This document shows positions 17,091 through 28,440 of a stretch of DNA of 64,000 nt, piece after piece (position 1 is the first letter of the stretch; every line of letters begins with the position of its first letter). Below the pieces are notes generated by a model that was not told the DNA's origin, ran no database searches, and saw only the letters and a program-made list of their open reading frames with translations. This DNA comes from Dehalococcoidales bacterium (GTDB taxonomy: Bacteria; Chloroflexota; Dehalococcoidia; Dehalococcoidales; UBA5627), in the NCBI GenBank assembly GCA_041656115.1, contig JBBAED010000005.1, forward strand, positions 1 through 64,000, written 5' to 3'. A program made the position numbers and the translations under genes.

Positions 17091-18065
17091 TAAAATCCGT
17101 TACCGGATGGTGGACTGTCCGCTAACTCTTAGATTCTTCGCTGTGCTCGCAAAGACGTAGAGGCAGCCCCCAGCCGTTCATGGTGAGCCTGTCGAACCAT
17201 AACGGCGGTCGGATTGTAATTTCCGGCTTCCTCGTTCGTAATACCCTTCGACAAGCTCAGGGCGAACGAGTATTATATTGTCATCTTGTTCCCCACTCTT
17301 GTCATCCTGAGTGAAACGAAGGATCTAAGAGGACGGGAAGTATAGGTTATGAGGTTGCTTCGGCATCAAAAAAGAGGCATCGTCCTGCTAAAAAATCCGT
17401 AGCCGGACGGTGCACTATCCACTAACTCCTAGATTCTTCGCTATGCTCAGAATGACAATAGTAGAAACGTCTTTGCGAGGAGCGAGCCTTTAGGCGAACG
17501 ACGTGGCAATCTTTTACGAATAAGTACGTATGTCTCACGATTTGTTAGAGATTGCTTCGCTGCGCTCGCAAAGACAAGGTCTTCCCCAGCCGTTCATGGT
17601 GAGCCTGTCGAACCATAACGGCGGACGAATAGTGAGTCCTTTGCCCCCTCGTTCGTAAGACCCTTCGACAAGCTCAGGGCGAACGATAGGTTTGTCATCC
17701 TGAATGAAATGAAGGATCTAAGGGGATTTAAATACAGGCTATGAGGTGACCTCGGAAACAAAAAAGAGGTATCGTCCTACTATAAAATCCGTTACCGGAC
17801 GGGAGACTATCCGTTAACTCCCAGATTCTTCGGCAGGCTCAGAATGACAATAATAGAAACGCCTTTGCGAGGAGTGAGCCTTTAGGCGAGCGACGTGGCA
17901 ATCTCTAAGGAATTTAATCTATACGAGATTGCTTCGCTGCGCTCGCAAAGACAAGACCTTCCTCAGCCGTTCATGGTGAGCCTGTCGAACCATAACGGCA
18001 GTCGGGTTGTAATTTCTCTGGCTTACTCGTTCGTAAGACCCTTCGACAGGCTCAGGGCGAACGAG
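17091..18065. repeat. Repeat cluster 2: tandem C-B-A composite between nadD and gyrB
   Basis: In the opposite orientation to cluster 1, the order is C (17171-17270), B (17301-17456, 156 bp), A (17469-17575, 107 bp), C (17587-17686), B (17694-17848), A (17861-17952), C (17964-18065). Both B-A junctions have the same 12-nt linker (AATAGTAGAAAC and AATAATAGAAAC). The composite therefore repeats as a unit of about 380-415 bp. At the left edge (17091-17156) the beginning of a B end is joined to an A end through the shared CTTCGCTGTGCTC. The cluster fills the whole nadD-gyrB gap. No real gene lies within it. Confidence 0.92.
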
Positions 18066-18119
18066 CATTATATTGTCATCTTGAACGGCAAAGGGTAAGG
18101 CAGTAGGGCAACCTCGAAC

Positions 18120-20048
<1,929 letters not shown>

Positions 20049-20094
20049 TTAAACTCTTTATTAATAAATTGAAATAGTTACGGCGTGTGTATGA

Positions 20095-20124
20095 AAAGAG
20101 GCAGTCTGATTTTGCTGCCTCTTT
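20095..20124 (-). terminator. Rho-independent terminator of tRNA-Glu
   Basis: AAAGAGGCAG and CTGCCTCTTT form a 10-bp stem with a 10-nt loop, followed on the minus strand by T residues. It lies between tRNA-Glu and gyrB and would end the tRNA transcript. Confidence 0.8.
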
Positions 20125-20299
20125 CGAATCACATATTTTATTATATCATAATTATAGAGCGTCGGTAAAACTTTTAAAGCTAAAATGCGTTTATTTTGCT
20201 TAAATTGATACTATCGAAAAAGTTAGACGCAATCAATAGCGGCGGAAAGTAAAAGCGGAACCTAAAACGATAAGCGCCGAGAATTAAAAAAGAGGAATT

Positions 20300-20375
20300 T
20301 GGTACCCCCAAGCGGATTCGAACCGCTGTTGCCGGCGTGAAAGGCCAGTGTCCTAGGCCTCTAGACGATGGGGGC
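20300..20375 (-). tRNA. tRNA-Glu (anticodon TTC)
   Basis: On the minus strand the acceptor GCCCCCA pairs with TGGGGGT (first pair G-U), followed by A and an encoded CCA. The anticodon stem GGCC...-type arm encloses loop CTTTCAC, giving anticodon TTC. The T arm is GCGGTTCGAATCCGC. The D arm reads TCGTCTAGAGGCCTAGGA, typical of tRNA-Glu. Confidence 0.95.
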
Positions 20376-20384
20376 ACTCGAATA

Positions 20385-20413
20385 AGTATACCAAAGGTTG
20401 GTTTTGTTTTCAA
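20385..20413 (-). promoter_or_regulatory. Sigma-70 promoter of tRNA-Glu
   Basis: On the minus strand, TTGAAA (20413-20408), a 17-nt spacer, and TATACT (20390-20385). It ends 9 nt before the mature tRNA, so transcription starts almost at its 5' end. Confidence 0.75.
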
Positions 20414-20491
20414 CATCGGCCTAAACAGCTTTAAAACGCGGCTTTATTGCTCTTTTTCGCTATATTTTAATTGGTAATATTTTTTACTTAT

Positions 20492-20520
20492 TTGATTCGA
20501 GGGGATAAATCGATGATAAT
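20492..20520 (+). promoter_or_regulatory. Sigma-70 promoter of folP-folK-queD
   Basis: TTGATT at 20492-20497, a 17-nt spacer, and GATAAT at 20515-20520. It lies 41 nt before the folP start. Confidence 0.55.
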
Positions 20521-20560
20521 ATAAAAACGAGTTTTTGTTGAGATTTTAAGGGTTATTAGT

Positions 20561-21400
20561 GTGGATATAAAAGATTGCGTGCCTGCTCCTATGCGCTGCG
20601 GAAATAGGGTGTTTTACTGGGGAGAGCGCACATATGTAATGGGGATTGTTAATGTCAGCCCCGATTCATTTTCGGGAGACGGGGTCTCCGATTTTGAGTC
20701 CGCAATTTATCAGGCGAAACTCTTTGCCAAACAAGGCGCCGATATTATTGATATCGGCGGTGAGTCCACTAAACCCGATTATCTGCCGGTATCAATAGAA
20801 GAGGAAATCGCGAGGGTCGTTCCGCTAATTGAGGCATTAGTAGGTAATATAGAGATACCGATCAGTATTGATACCTCTAAAGCGGAGGTTGCCCGCTGTG
20901 CCGTTCAAGCCGGTGCAAGCATGATAAACGACGTTTGGGGGCTGCGTAAATCGCCGGAGCTGGTAAAAATCGCGGCGGAGGCCGGTGTGCCCCTCATTAT
21001 AACCAGTAATCAGCGTGATAATCAGGCTGAGGATATTATGGCGGCGGTGATTCTCGATTTAAAAGCTAAAATTAAGATGGCCGAATCCGGCGGTATTTCT
21101 CCGGAGAACATAATTGTTGACCCGGGGATTGGTTTCGGGAAAACACCGGAGCAAAATCTTGAGATTATCAGAAGACTTACCGAGCTCAAATCTTTAAAAA
21201 AAGCGCTTCTGTTGGGGAGTTCCAGGAAATCGTTTATCGGCAAGGTATTGGATTTACCGGAAAATCAGAGGTTTGAAGGGACGGCGGCGACAGTGGCAAT
21301 CGGCATTGCTAACGGTGCGGATATCGTTAGGGTGCATGATGTTGAGCAGATGGTGCGGCTATGCCGTATGACTGATGCTATAATAAGAAGAAAGGGATAA
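20561..21400 (+). CDS. folP: Dihydropteroate synthase
   Basis: FolP joins p-aminobenzoate to 6-hydroxymethyl-dihydropterin pyrophosphate in folate synthesis. The start is GTG 20561 with AAGGG upstream. The 279-residue TIM-barrel protein has the family blocks GIVNVSPDSFSGDG (pyrophosphate loop), DIGGESTKPDY, IDTSKAEVARCAVQAGASMINDVWG, DPGIGFGKTPEQN, and LLGSSRKSFIG. The second block normally reads GGESTRPG, and here Lys replaces the Arg. folK follows after 2 nt. Confidence 0.95.
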   Translation: MDIKDCVPAPMRCGNRVFYWGERTYVMGIVNVSPDSFSGDGVSDFESAIYQAKLFAKQGADIIDIGGESTKPDYLPVSIEEEIARVVPLIEALVGNIEIPISIDTSKAEVARCAVQAGASMINDVWGLRKSPELVKIAAEAGVPLIITSNQRDNQAEDIMAAVILDLKAKIKMAESGGISPENIIVDPGIGFGKTPEQNLEIIRRLTELKSLKKALLLGSSRKSFIGKVLDLPENQRFEGTAATVAIGIANGADIVRVHDVEQMVRLCRMTDAIIRRKG

Positions 21401-21402
21401 TA

Positions 21403-21906
21403 TTGACAATGGAATATAAAACAGTATATTTGGGGCTTGGTTCTAATTTGGGAGAACGCAAGGACAATTTGGATAAAGCAATTGATTATTTGTCCCAAAG
21501 AATACGCATAACGGCTAAATCTTCCGTATATGATACCGAGGCGATGGAAAATCGTGAACAGCCGCACTTTTTAAATATGGTTTGCCAGGTTCAAACAATT
21601 TTTAAGCCCCAAGACCTTCTGGTACTTGCAAAATCAATTGAACGCAAAATGGGACGGATGCCGAATTCGCATAACGCCCCGCGCCCGATTGATATCGATA
21701 TCCTTTTTTATGATGATGAGGTAATTGAAACGCCCGAACTGACTGTTCCGCATGCCTCTTTGGATAATCGTGCTTTTGTACTGGTACCGATGGCTGAGAT
21801 TGCGCCCAATTTAGTGCATCCGGTAACCAAGCAAACAATGAGCACTATGCTGGAACAGCTCAAAGACGGGGTGCAAGGCGTCATGAAAATAAATTGCCCG
21901 ACTTAA
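21403..21906 (+). CDS. folK: 2-amino-4-hydroxy-6-hydroxymethyldihydropteridine pyrophosphokinase
   Basis: FolK pyrophosphorylates 6-hydroxymethyl-dihydropterin, giving the substrate for FolP. The best-spaced start is TTG 21403 (AAAGGG six bases before). ATG 21409 is the alternative. The roughly 167-residue protein shows LGLGSNLGERKDNLDKAIDYL, the VYDTEAMEN loop, and the signature RPIDIDILFYDD, followed by VPHASLDNRAFVLVPMAEIAP. It overlaps nothing, but the next gene queD starts 12 nt after its stop. The order folP-folK-queD groups pterin enzymes. Confidence 0.94.
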   Translation: MTMEYKTVYLGLGSNLGERKDNLDKAIDYLSQRIRITAKSSVYDTEAMENREQPHFLNMVCQVQTIFKPQDLLVLAKSIERKMGRMPNSHNAPRPIDIDILFYDDEVIETPELTVPHASLDNRAFVLVPMAEIAPNLVHPVTKQTMSTMLEQLKDGVQGVMKINCPT

Positions 21907-21917
21907 AGGACAAAAAG

Positions 21918-22289
21918 ATGTATAAAATATCGGTGGAACAACATTTTGATGCCGCCCATGCCCTCAGGGGCTACAAAGGGAAGTGCGAAAATTTGCATGG
22001 GCATCGCTTTCAAGTGCAAGTATCGGTTATTGCCAACGAGCTGGATGGTATTGGCTTGGCGTTTGATTTTACCGAATTAAAAAGGATATTAAAGGAAGTC
22101 CTTTCGCGGATTGATCATGCCAACCTTAATGAAACGCCGCCGTTTGATACTATTAACCCCTCATCAGAAAATATTGCGCGCACGGTATTTGAGCAAATGA
22201 AGGTTGAATTGCAAGATGCGCCGGTTAAATTGGCGGCGGTTAAGGTCTGGGAATCTCCGGAAAGCGCTGTCGAATACTCGGAAGGTTAA
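21918..22289 (+). CDS. queD: 6-carboxytetrahydropterin synthase / 6-pyruvoyltetrahydropterin synthase family
   Basis: QueD converts dihydroneopterin triphosphate to 6-carboxy-tetrahydropterin for queuosine-type deazapurines. The family also includes variants serving folate synthesis. ATG 21918 has AAGGA seven bases upstream. The 123-residue protein has the zinc histidines H14 (DAAHAL), H27 and H29 (NLHGHRF), catalytic C23 in GKCENLHGH, the DHANLNE Asp-His pair, and WESPESAVEY with the pterin-anchoring Glu. No queC, queE or queF is visible nearby. Its place after folK could mean a PTPS-III-like role in folate synthesis, but the normal Cys motif argues for QueD. Confidence 0.9.
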   Translation: MYKISVEQHFDAAHALRGYKGKCENLHGHRFQVQVSVIANELDGIGLAFDFTELKRILKEVLSRIDHANLNETPPFDTINPSSENIARTVFEQMKVELQDAPVKLAAVKVWESPESAVEYSEG

Positions 22290-22326
22290 CCGTCGGAAAT
22301 TCTCACTTTGAGTCGTTAATATTACT

Positions 22327-22716
22327 GTCTTTGCTGAGAGCGAGCCTCCGGTAAGTGACACGGCAATCCCGCTCTTGTCATCCTGAGTGAAACGAAGGAT
22401 CTAAGAGGACGGGAGATATAGGCTATGAGGTATCCTCAGAATCAAAAAAGAGGAATCGTCCCCCTCTAAAATCCGTTATCGGACGACAGACTATCCGCTA
22501 ACTCCTAGATTCTTCGCTGTGCTCAGAATGACAATAGTAGAAACGCCTTTGCGAGGAACGAGCCGTTAGGCGGGTGACGTGGCAATCTTTTGCGAATAGT
22601 ACGTATGCCTTTCGATTTATTAGAGATTGCTTCGCCTTCCCTTACGGGAATGGTCTCGCAAAGACAGGTTGTTTATCCCAGCCGTTCCTGTCCTTCGACA
22701 GGCTCAGGGCGAACGG
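22327..22716. repeat. Repeat cluster 3 (truncated A, then B-A-C) after queD
   Basis: An A remnant (22327-22368) is followed by B (22377-22532, again 156 bp), A (22545-22665, with an insertion) and a C unit shortened to 38 bp (22679-22716). The B-A linker is again AATAGTAGAAAC. The orientation matches cluster 2. The shortened C joins its two outer arms directly, as if the interior had been deleted. Confidence 0.9.
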
Positions 22717-23032
22717 GATTTAAAATGCCTTTATGCGACAAGTGACGCGGCAACCCCATGCGGATTGGGTAAATGTCCTCTTCTCTTTGAATTCAAGCCA
22801 TTTCCCCCGAACTAACTTTTAGAGCTTTTTATTCGTTTAAATAAAGTTGAGAGCGGCTAACTTGTAAAAAAAGAGTTAATTCAGCATAATATCTAAAATT
22901 TTTTAAATATTACTTGTAATTTGTTGTTAAATAGGATTATTATTGTTAGAATTCAATTTCCGGTTGTTAGCAGGTTAAGTTACGGAACCTGTTTATAAAA
23001 GATAATTTTTGAGGTTTTAAATAAGAGCAAAC
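22717..23032. other. Intergenic region before the TPR gene
   Basis: About 315 nt, AT-rich. Apart from the promoter at 22924-22952 nothing is recognisable. Confidence 0.5.
22924..22952 (+). promoter_or_regulatory. Sigma-70 promoter of the TPR gene and gyrA
   Basis: TTGTTA at 22924-22929, a 17-nt spacer, and TAGAAT at 22947-22952, about 80 nt before the TPR start. Confidence 0.5.
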
Positions 23033-23860
23033 ATGTCATACGAAAACGAAGAAAAAGCAAGATTGATGAGGCAGCAAAGCAAAAAGGCGATAGCTTTGGC
23101 GATGGAGGGGCGTTGGCGTGAGGCTGTAGATGCCAACAAAGCGATTATCGAAACGTTCCCCGAAGACGTTGATTCCTTTAACCGTCTGGGGCGGGCCTAT
23201 GTTGAGCTGGGGGAATATAATGCCGCCAGTGAAGCCTATAGCCGTGCCAAGCAATTGGACCCTCACAATCTTATTGCCGAGAAGAATCTGCACAGGATTG
23301 CTCACTTAATCGAAATCGGTGCCAAGCCGGAAGAAAACACTTCGAAGGTAGAACCGAACGTATTTATTGAGGAAATCGGTAAAGCAGGAATTGTAAAACT
23401 GATTCAACTGGCGCCGGAAAAGGTTTTGGCTAAAGTTGATGCCGGTGATAAGGTTCAGTTGAAAACAGTTGAATCCAACTTGGTAGTGGAAAACAGCGCC
23501 AACGAGTACCTTGGATTGGTTGAACCGCGTTACAGCCAGCGCTTAATCAGGCTGATTGACGGCGGCAATCGCTATTCGGCAACGGTAATCAGCGTTTCCG
23601 ATGATAATTTGGCGGTAATAATCAGAGAAACTTACCAGCATCCCTCTCAGTTTGGGCAGCTCTCGTTCCCGTCAAAAAGCAGCGGCAGTAGTATCAAACC
23701 GTATGTAAGTGATAAAATATTAAAGCGCAAGTTAGATTACGGTGATTCATTAATAGATTTGGAATATATTGATGATTCCGGTGAAGACGCAGATCTGTTA
23801 TCCGAAGAAATTACAGAAGACAGCGTGGAAAGTGATGATCTTGTTGAGGAAGACGAATAG
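23033..23860 (+). CDS. Tetratricopeptide-repeat protein of unknown function
   Basis: The 275-residue protein has two to three TPR helices at its N-terminus (about 15-95: AMEGRWREAVDANKAII, VDSFNRLGRAYVELGEYNAASEAYSRAKQLDP). A mixed alpha/beta middle part follows (LAPEKVLAKVDAGDKVQLKTVESNLVV) and then a very acidic tail (about 250-275). TPRs mediate protein contacts, and the middle part could be a small beta-barrel, but I cannot name a family. It lies 15 nt upstream of gyrA on the same strand behind a shared promoter, so it is co-expressed with gyrase. A functional link is only an inference. Confidence 0.8.
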   Translation: MSYENEEKARLMRQQSKKAIALAMEGRWREAVDANKAIIETFPEDVDSFNRLGRAYVELGEYNAASEAYSRAKQLDPHNLIAEKNLHRIAHLIEIGAKPEENTSKVEPNVFIEEIGKAGIVKLIQLAPEKVLAKVDAGDKVQLKTVESNLVVENSANEYLGLVEPRYSQRLIRLIDGGNRYSATVISVSDDNLAVIIRETYQHPSQFGQLSFPSKSSGSSIKPYVSDKILKRKLDYGDSLIDLEYIDDSGEDADLLSEEITEDSVESDDLVEEDE

Positions 23861-23875
23861 GAGGTTTAATTAGAT

Positions 23876-26326
23876 ATGAGTGCGGGTAACATTAAAGATA
23901 TAAAAATCGACGAGGAGGTTAAAAGCTCTTACCTCGATTATGCTATGAGCGTAATCGTTTCGAGGGCTTTACCGGATGTCAGGGACGGGCTAAAGCCGGT
24001 GCATCGTCGTATTCTTTTTGCAATGCAAGGGTTGGGGCTTTACCGCTCCGGTCCGCATCGAAAAAGTGCTCGTGTTGTCGGTGAGGTGCTCGGTAAATAC
24101 CATCCCCACGGCGATACTTCCGTTTACGACGCTATGGTACGTATGGCGCAGCCTTTCTCAATGAGACACCCCTTAGTTGATGGGCAAGGTAACTTCGGCA
24201 GTGTTGATAACGATCCGCCGGCGGCAATGAGGTACACCGAGGTTCGCTTGGAAGCCATTGCCGAAAACATGTTGTCTGATTTGGACAAAGACACCGTTGA
24301 TTTTATGCCTAACTTTGACGACAGTCTTCAAGAACCGGTGGTTCTTCCCAGCCGTATCCCCAACCTTTTGGTTAACGGAAGTTCCGGTATTGCCGTCGGT
24401 ATGGCAACCAATATCCCGCCGCACAATCTGGGCGAGGTATGCGATGCGTTAGCTTATCTGATTGAAAACCCCGAAGCCGGGGTTGAAGAGTTAATGAAAT
24501 TTGTTAAAGGCCCCGATTTCCCCACCGGGGGTATTATTTTAGGCAGAGACGGAATCGTTAGTGCTTATGCTACCGGCCACGGTAAAATTTTGGTTAGGGC
24601 AAAGGCTTATTATGAAGAATCAACTTCGGGGCGCCAGCAAATAATTGTAACGGAATTACCGTACCAAACAAACAAGGCGGCTTTGGTTGAAAAAATTGCC
24701 GAGCTGGTTAAGGATAAAAAGATTACCGGTATCAGCGACCTGCGCGATGAATCGGATCGTGACGGGATGCGTATCGTTATCGAACTCAAAAAAGAAGCGC
24801 AATCCCGCCAGGTATTAAATGCCCTTTATAAGTTTACGGCGATGCAATCTTCTTTCTTTGCCAATATGCTGGCGCTTGTTAACGGACAGCCGAGAGTAAT
24901 CGGTCTTAAAGAGGCTTTACAATATTTCCTGGATTTCCGTCAGGAAGTTATTACCCGGCGTACCCAATTCGAATTAAAAGGGGCTCAAGACAGGGCGCAT
25001 ATCCTTGAAGGTTTAAAGAAAGCCCTCGATTTTATTGATGCGGTTATTAAAACCATCCGCGAATCCAAGTCGGCGGAAGATGCCCGTAAAGATTTAATGC
25101 TTAATTTTGAACTGACACAAATTCAGGCGCAAGCGATCCTCGATATGCAACTCAGACGCTTGGCAAGCCTTGAAAGACAAAAAATAATAGATGAATATGA
25201 AGGGCTCTTAAAGACAATTGCCTATCTTCAGGACTTGCTTGAGAATCCGCGTAAGATTCTGCTTCTTGTAAAAGACGAGCTTGGCGAGTTGAAAACCAAA
25301 TCAGCCAATCCTCGTAAAACTGCTATTAGCGTTCAGGAGGCTTTGGATTTTAGCGAAGAAGACTTAATTCCGCATCAGAGAATGGTGGTTACTTTAAGCG
25401 AGCGCGGTTTTGTAAAAAGGGTTCCTTCCAAATCCTTTACCCTGCAGCACCGCGGCGGCAAGGGCATTATCGGAATGGTAACCCGCGAACGTGATGCTGT
25501 CAGATTCCTGGTGGTTGGCGATACTCACGACACGCTGCTCTTCTTTACGGATAGGGGCAAGGTCTTTTCCACTAAGTGCTACGAGGTTCCGTTGGATGTA
25601 TCGCGCATCTCAAAGGGGACGGCCGTAATTAACCTGTTCCCGATTCCGCAAGGCGAAAGGGTCACTGCGGTAGTTGAGGTTAGCGAATTTAAAGAAGATA
25701 ACTTTATTTTACTTGCCACATCTAAGGGTGAAGTTAAAAAGATTGCAATGAGCAGTTTCGCTTCGGTACGTTCAAGCGGGCTGATTGCAATGGATGTGGA
25801 TTCGGACGATAATCTTATCGCTGTTTGTCAGGGCGCTGAAACAGACGACGTATTGATGATAACCCGGAAGGGACAATCAATCAGATTCCATATTTCGGAA
25901 TTAAGAACCAGCCTAAGAGCCAGCGGCGGGGTTTACGGAATTAAATTAGGAAAAGACGATCAAGTGGTTAGTATGGATGTGGCCGAAGAGGGTTCTTTCG
26001 TACTTACCGTTACTTCCGGCGGACACGGAAAACTAACCCCGATTGACGATTATCCGTTACAGCGCCGCGCCGGAAGCGGGGTGATTACCTTTAGGATAGT
26101 GGATAAAACCGGAGATGTTGCGGCAGCCAAAGCGGTAAAACCGGATCAGCAGGTGATGATAATTTCCGCTAAAGGTATTATTACGCTAACGCCCGTTAGG
26201 GAAAAAGATCCGCGTTTGGGGATTACCATCCAAGGACGCAGCACACAAGGCGTACGGCTGATGAAATTGGAAGCGGGTGATAGCGTGGTTGCGATTGCCG
26301 CCTTTGACGGAGAAGGCAGAGAATAA
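23876..26326 (+). CDS. gyrA: DNA gyrase subunit A
   Basis: GyrA carries the DNA breakage-reunion centre of gyrase. The start is ATG 23876 with AGGAGG upstream. The 816-residue protein has [24 protein letters not shown], the quinolone region [19 protein letters not shown], and the catalytic tyrosine in AAMRYTE. A coiled-coil gate follows ([17 protein letters not shown]). The C-terminal six-blade beta-pinwheel has the GyrA box form QHRGGKG. That box supports gyrase rather than topoisomerase IV. At the resistance position the E. coli Ser83 is Thr here (GDTS). Terminator at 26356-26380. Confidence 0.97.
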   Translation: MSAGNIKDIKIDEEVKSSYLDYAMSVIVSRALPDVRDGLKPVHRRILFAMQGLGLYRSGPHRKSARVVGEVLGKYHPHGDTSVYDAMVRMAQPFSMRHPLVDGQGNFGSVDNDPPAAMRYTEVRLEAIAENMLSDLDKDTVDFMPNFDDSLQEPVVLPSRIPNLLVNGSSGIAVGMATNIPPHNLGEVCDALAYLIENPEAGVEELMKFVKGPDFPTGGIILGRDGIVSAYATGHGKILVRAKAYYEESTSGRQQIIVTELPYQTNKAALVEKIAELVKDKKITGISDLRDESDRDGMRIVIELKKEAQSRQVLNALYKFTAMQSSFFANMLALVNGQPRVIGLKEALQYFLDFRQEVITRRTQFELKGAQDRAHILEGLKKALDFIDAVIKTIRESKSAEDARKDLMLNFELTQIQAQAILDMQLRRLASLERQKIIDEYEGLLKTIAYLQDLLENPRKILLLVKDELGELKTKSANPRKTAISVQEALDFSEEDLIPHQRMVVTLSERGFVKRVPSKSFTLQHRGGKGIIGMVTRERDAVRFLVVGDTHDTLLFFTDRGKVFSTKCYEVPLDVSRISKGTAVINLFPIPQGERVTAVVEVSEFKEDNFILLATSKGEVKKIAMSSFASVRSSGLIAMDVDSDDNLIAVCQGAETDDVLMITRKGQSIRFHISELRTSLRASGGVYGIKLGKDDQVVSMDVAEEGSFVLTVTSGGHGKLTPIDDYPLQRRAGSGVITFRIVDKTGDVAAAKAVKPDQQVMIISAKGIITLTPVREKDPRLGITIQGRSTQGVRLMKLEAGDSVVAIAAFDGEGRE

Positions 26327-26355
26327 GCTTCAGTCCGCTAAATAAGGATACGAAA

Positions 26356-26380
26356 AGGGGTCGGCAAATCGCCGACCCCT
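26356..26380. terminator. Bidirectional rho-independent terminator after gyrA
   Basis: AGGGGTCGGC and GCCGACCCCT pair over a 5-nt loop, with A run upstream and TTTG downstream. It lies between convergent gyrA and the sigma-partner gene. Confidence 0.88.
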
Positions 26381-26417
26381 TTGTGATTTAACATATAAAA
26401 CAAAGGAATCCCAACAT

Positions 26418-27824
26418 CTACCTCAGCATAGACATCAATGTAGAAGAAAATCCCTCTATAGACAAAGCGCTTACCATTTCTTGTTTGATTTCTTCGGCGA
26501 AATCATCAAAATATGCCTGTGGTTCGGCAGCTTCGATGGTATAGAGCCATCTGAATAAAGCTCCGTCAACATCTTCCACCACAATTCCTTCCCCGCTTAT
26601 CCCTCTGGTATCGACACAAACATCAAGGCCTTTACCGGTATTGGTGTAATATAACACTCCATCGTCAAAGCTATAACTGATAACATTAATCGATGTTACG
26701 ACAGTAATGTTGGAATTAAAATTCTCTAAATAGTTTTTAATAGCCTGCTGACCCTCTTTCGGTAAAGCGTTAAAGAAAATTATCGGGTCGGATGAATAGC
26801 TGAATAAATCCAAAAGCTCTCTAATTACAGCAGGGTCGCTCCAGTTCTTGTCACCGGTAATGGAAGCAATGGCGTCTTCCACGGGGATAATATTGAAGCC
26901 TAATTCATAGATTTCCTTTTCCCATCCCGCCAGCAGGTTGCCTGATTTATCAAGTGGAGTGTCTATTGTAATATCCTCATTGAAATTATAGAAATGAGTT
27001 ACATATGTCGAAATATATTTATTACTCTGAAGAATCTGCTTTGTCTGATGTATGAAATAATCGTCTTTACCTATCCATATTTCGATTTCAGTATCTAGAA
27101 GTTTGGCGGTTCCTTTGTAATGCAAGCAGATTACCCCGTCTATAACTTCATCACCCAGTTGTTCCGGTTTATCTATAAACTCCAGCATTGCCACGGCATG
27201 TCGCTGACTCATGGTTCCACTATTTCTGTAATACAAATAGTCCATGTCTCCGCTACTCTGCAATAGCAAATTTTTGTCTTCAGATTGATAATACCTGTAT
27301 TCCCCGTCGTAATAGATTTCAAAGTTCCTTTCAACACGAGTTACGACACCATTATTAGTGGAATTGTAAGAATGGCTGTAAGTCAGATGCGCAAGGTCTG
27401 GCAAGACAAACTCAAATATATTCTCTGTAACAGCCTGTTCAATGTTGGGATTGTCGATATCTATTGTTGTGGCAGAACTACTGACACGGTAAGTCTGCAC
27501 ATTCTCCGCGGCTTCCTTTGCCTTGGCAAGAACAGTGGTGTAGCCGTTGTTTCCCGTCCACGGCTGCAATACAAACAACATGGCTACTATAGCCACAACC
27601 GAAAGCGATAATACGACAGGACGCAGCCATTTATTCCCGTTAATCCCCTTAATGTTATCCATTATCGGTATCCTTCTCCTTTTTACGGCCTTCGCCGTTT
27701 TATTCGAGGGGGATTCGAATTTTTCCAATAAAGCTGCTTTCAAGAGCCTTTGGTGAGTATGCAGTTCGGCCTCCGGAAGCCGGGCGCTCTCTAACTTTTT
27801 TATTAAATCCTCATTTTTCATCAT
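26418..27824 (-). CDS. Membrane-anchored ECF sigma partner (putative anti-sigma, RseB/LolA-like outer domain)
   Basis: The 468-residue protein begins with a cytosolic stretch (1-65) containing LESARLPEAELHTHQRLLKAALL, a pattern I associate with proteins encoded next to ECF sigma factors. It is followed by one transmembrane helix (about 68-87, RPVVLSLSVVAIVAMLFVLQPW). The large outer part (about 90-300) has alternating strands such as TYRVSSSATTID, FEIYYDGEYRYYQ and EIEIWIGKDDYFIHQTKQI, resembling the LolA/RseB fold that senses lipids or envelope damage. The remainder is unassigned. The gene follows the sigma gene and carries its own copy of the sigma-type promoter. Anti-sigma function is inferred from context, since no zinc-binding HxxxCxxC is present. 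Confidence 0.6.
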   Translation of the reverse strand: MMKNEDLIKKLESARLPEAELHTHQRLLKAALLEKFESPSNKTAKAVKRRRIPIMDNIKGINGNKWLRPVVLSLSVVAIVAMLFVLQPWTGNNGYTTVLAKAKEAAENVQTYRVSSSATTIDIDNPNIEQAVTENIFEFVLPDLAHLTYSHSYNSTNNGVVTRVERNFEIYYDGEYRYYQSEDKNLLLQSSGDMDYLYYRNSGTMSQRHAVAMLEFIDKPEQLGDEVIDGVICLHYKGTAKLLDTEIEIWIGKDDYFIHQTKQILQSNKYISTYVTHFYNFNEDITIDTPLDKSGNLLAGWEKEIYELGFNIIPVEDAIASITGDKNWSDPAVIRELLDLFSYSSDPIIFFNALPKEGQQAIKNYLENFNSNITVVTSINVISYSFDDGVLYYTNTGKGLDVCVDTRGISGEGIVVEDVDGALFRWLYTIEAAEPQAYFDDFAEEIKQEMVSALSIEGFSSTLMSMLR

Positions 27825-27837
27825 CCACCTCTGTAAA

Positions 27838-27866
27838 GGATAACCGTTATTTCCCTAAAAGGTTGC
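27838..27866 (-). promoter_or_regulatory. ECF-type promoter of the sigma-partner gene (copy 2)
   Basis: On the minus strand, GCAACC (27866-27861), a 16-nt spacer, and GTTATCC (27844-27838). The -35 lies in the last codons of the sigma gene. Both boxes and the spacing are identical to the copy at 28441-28469, and the AAC in the -35 box is typical of ECF sigma promoters. Confidence 0.65.
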
Positions 27867-28427
27867 ATTGTCCTCCAATAATTTTTTAAGTTTGTCCAAA
27901 CCCCTGTGTAAGAGCGACTTTACCGTTCCCTCGCGTTTTCCCAGTATCAAGCAAATTTCAGCAACAGACTTTTTCTCAAAATACCTTAGAACAATAACTT
28001 CTTGGTAAATATGGGGCAGTTTGACTATACAGCGATGCAATAAAAGATAGTCCTCATGTTTTTGCATATCGGCTTCAATGCGTGTTATCTCATCGTTATC
28101 GTTTGCCCCTGTTGCAATTGCCAAAACCTCCATTTCTTTTTTAAGCAAATTAAGTTGCTTGTTATGGTTATAGCCGTTAATGATTTTATTTTCGGCAATG
28201 CGGTACAGATATGCGGAGAAGGGGATATTACGCCATTGGAAGCGTTTAATGGTATGAAGGGCTTTGAGGAATACCTCGGAGGTTATATCCTTGGCTATTT
28301 CGATATTAGCTGTTCGTAGAATCACATAACCGAGGATTTTGGGATAATACTCGTCATAAAGCAAGCCAAATGCATTAACATCGGTTTTTGCCCTGTTTAC
28401 CAGTTCTTTTTCCCGCTCTAAATCCAT
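27855..28427 (-). CDS. ECF-type RNA polymerase sigma factor
   Basis: The 190-residue protein has the two ECF domains. Sigma-2 (about 15-85) contains LYDEYYPKILGYVILRTANIEIAKDITSEVFLKAL and RFQWRNIPFSAYLYRIAENKIIN. Sigma-4 (about 125-185) contains LPHIYQEVIVLRYFEKKSVAEICLILGKREGTVKSLLHRGLDKLK with the helix-turn-helix. It would direct RNA polymerase to its own promoter set. The promoter at 28441-28469 has the form expected for autoregulation, leaving a very short leader with GAGG just before ATG 28427. The next gene encodes a membrane partner. Confidence 0.93.
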   Translation of the reverse strand: MDLEREKELVNRAKTDVNAFGLLYDEYYPKILGYVILRTANIEIAKDITSEVFLKALHTIKRFQWRNIPFSAYLYRIAENKIINGYNHNKQLNLLKKEMEVLAIATGANDNDEITRIEADMQKHEDYLLLHRCIVKLPHIYQEVIVLRYFEKKSVAEICLILGKREGTVKSLLHRGLDKLKKLLEDNATF

Positions 28428-28440
28428 ATGCCTCTACATA

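Noticed and set aside
17091..18065. Tandem repeats considered as a CRISPR array
   Set aside because: Units are 100-156 bp long, palindromic, imperfectly conserved and joined by constant linkers. There are no short uniform repeats with unique spacers and no cas genes.
14185..18065. Repeat clusters considered as insertion sequences
   Set aside because: No transposase frame and no target-site duplication could be seen.
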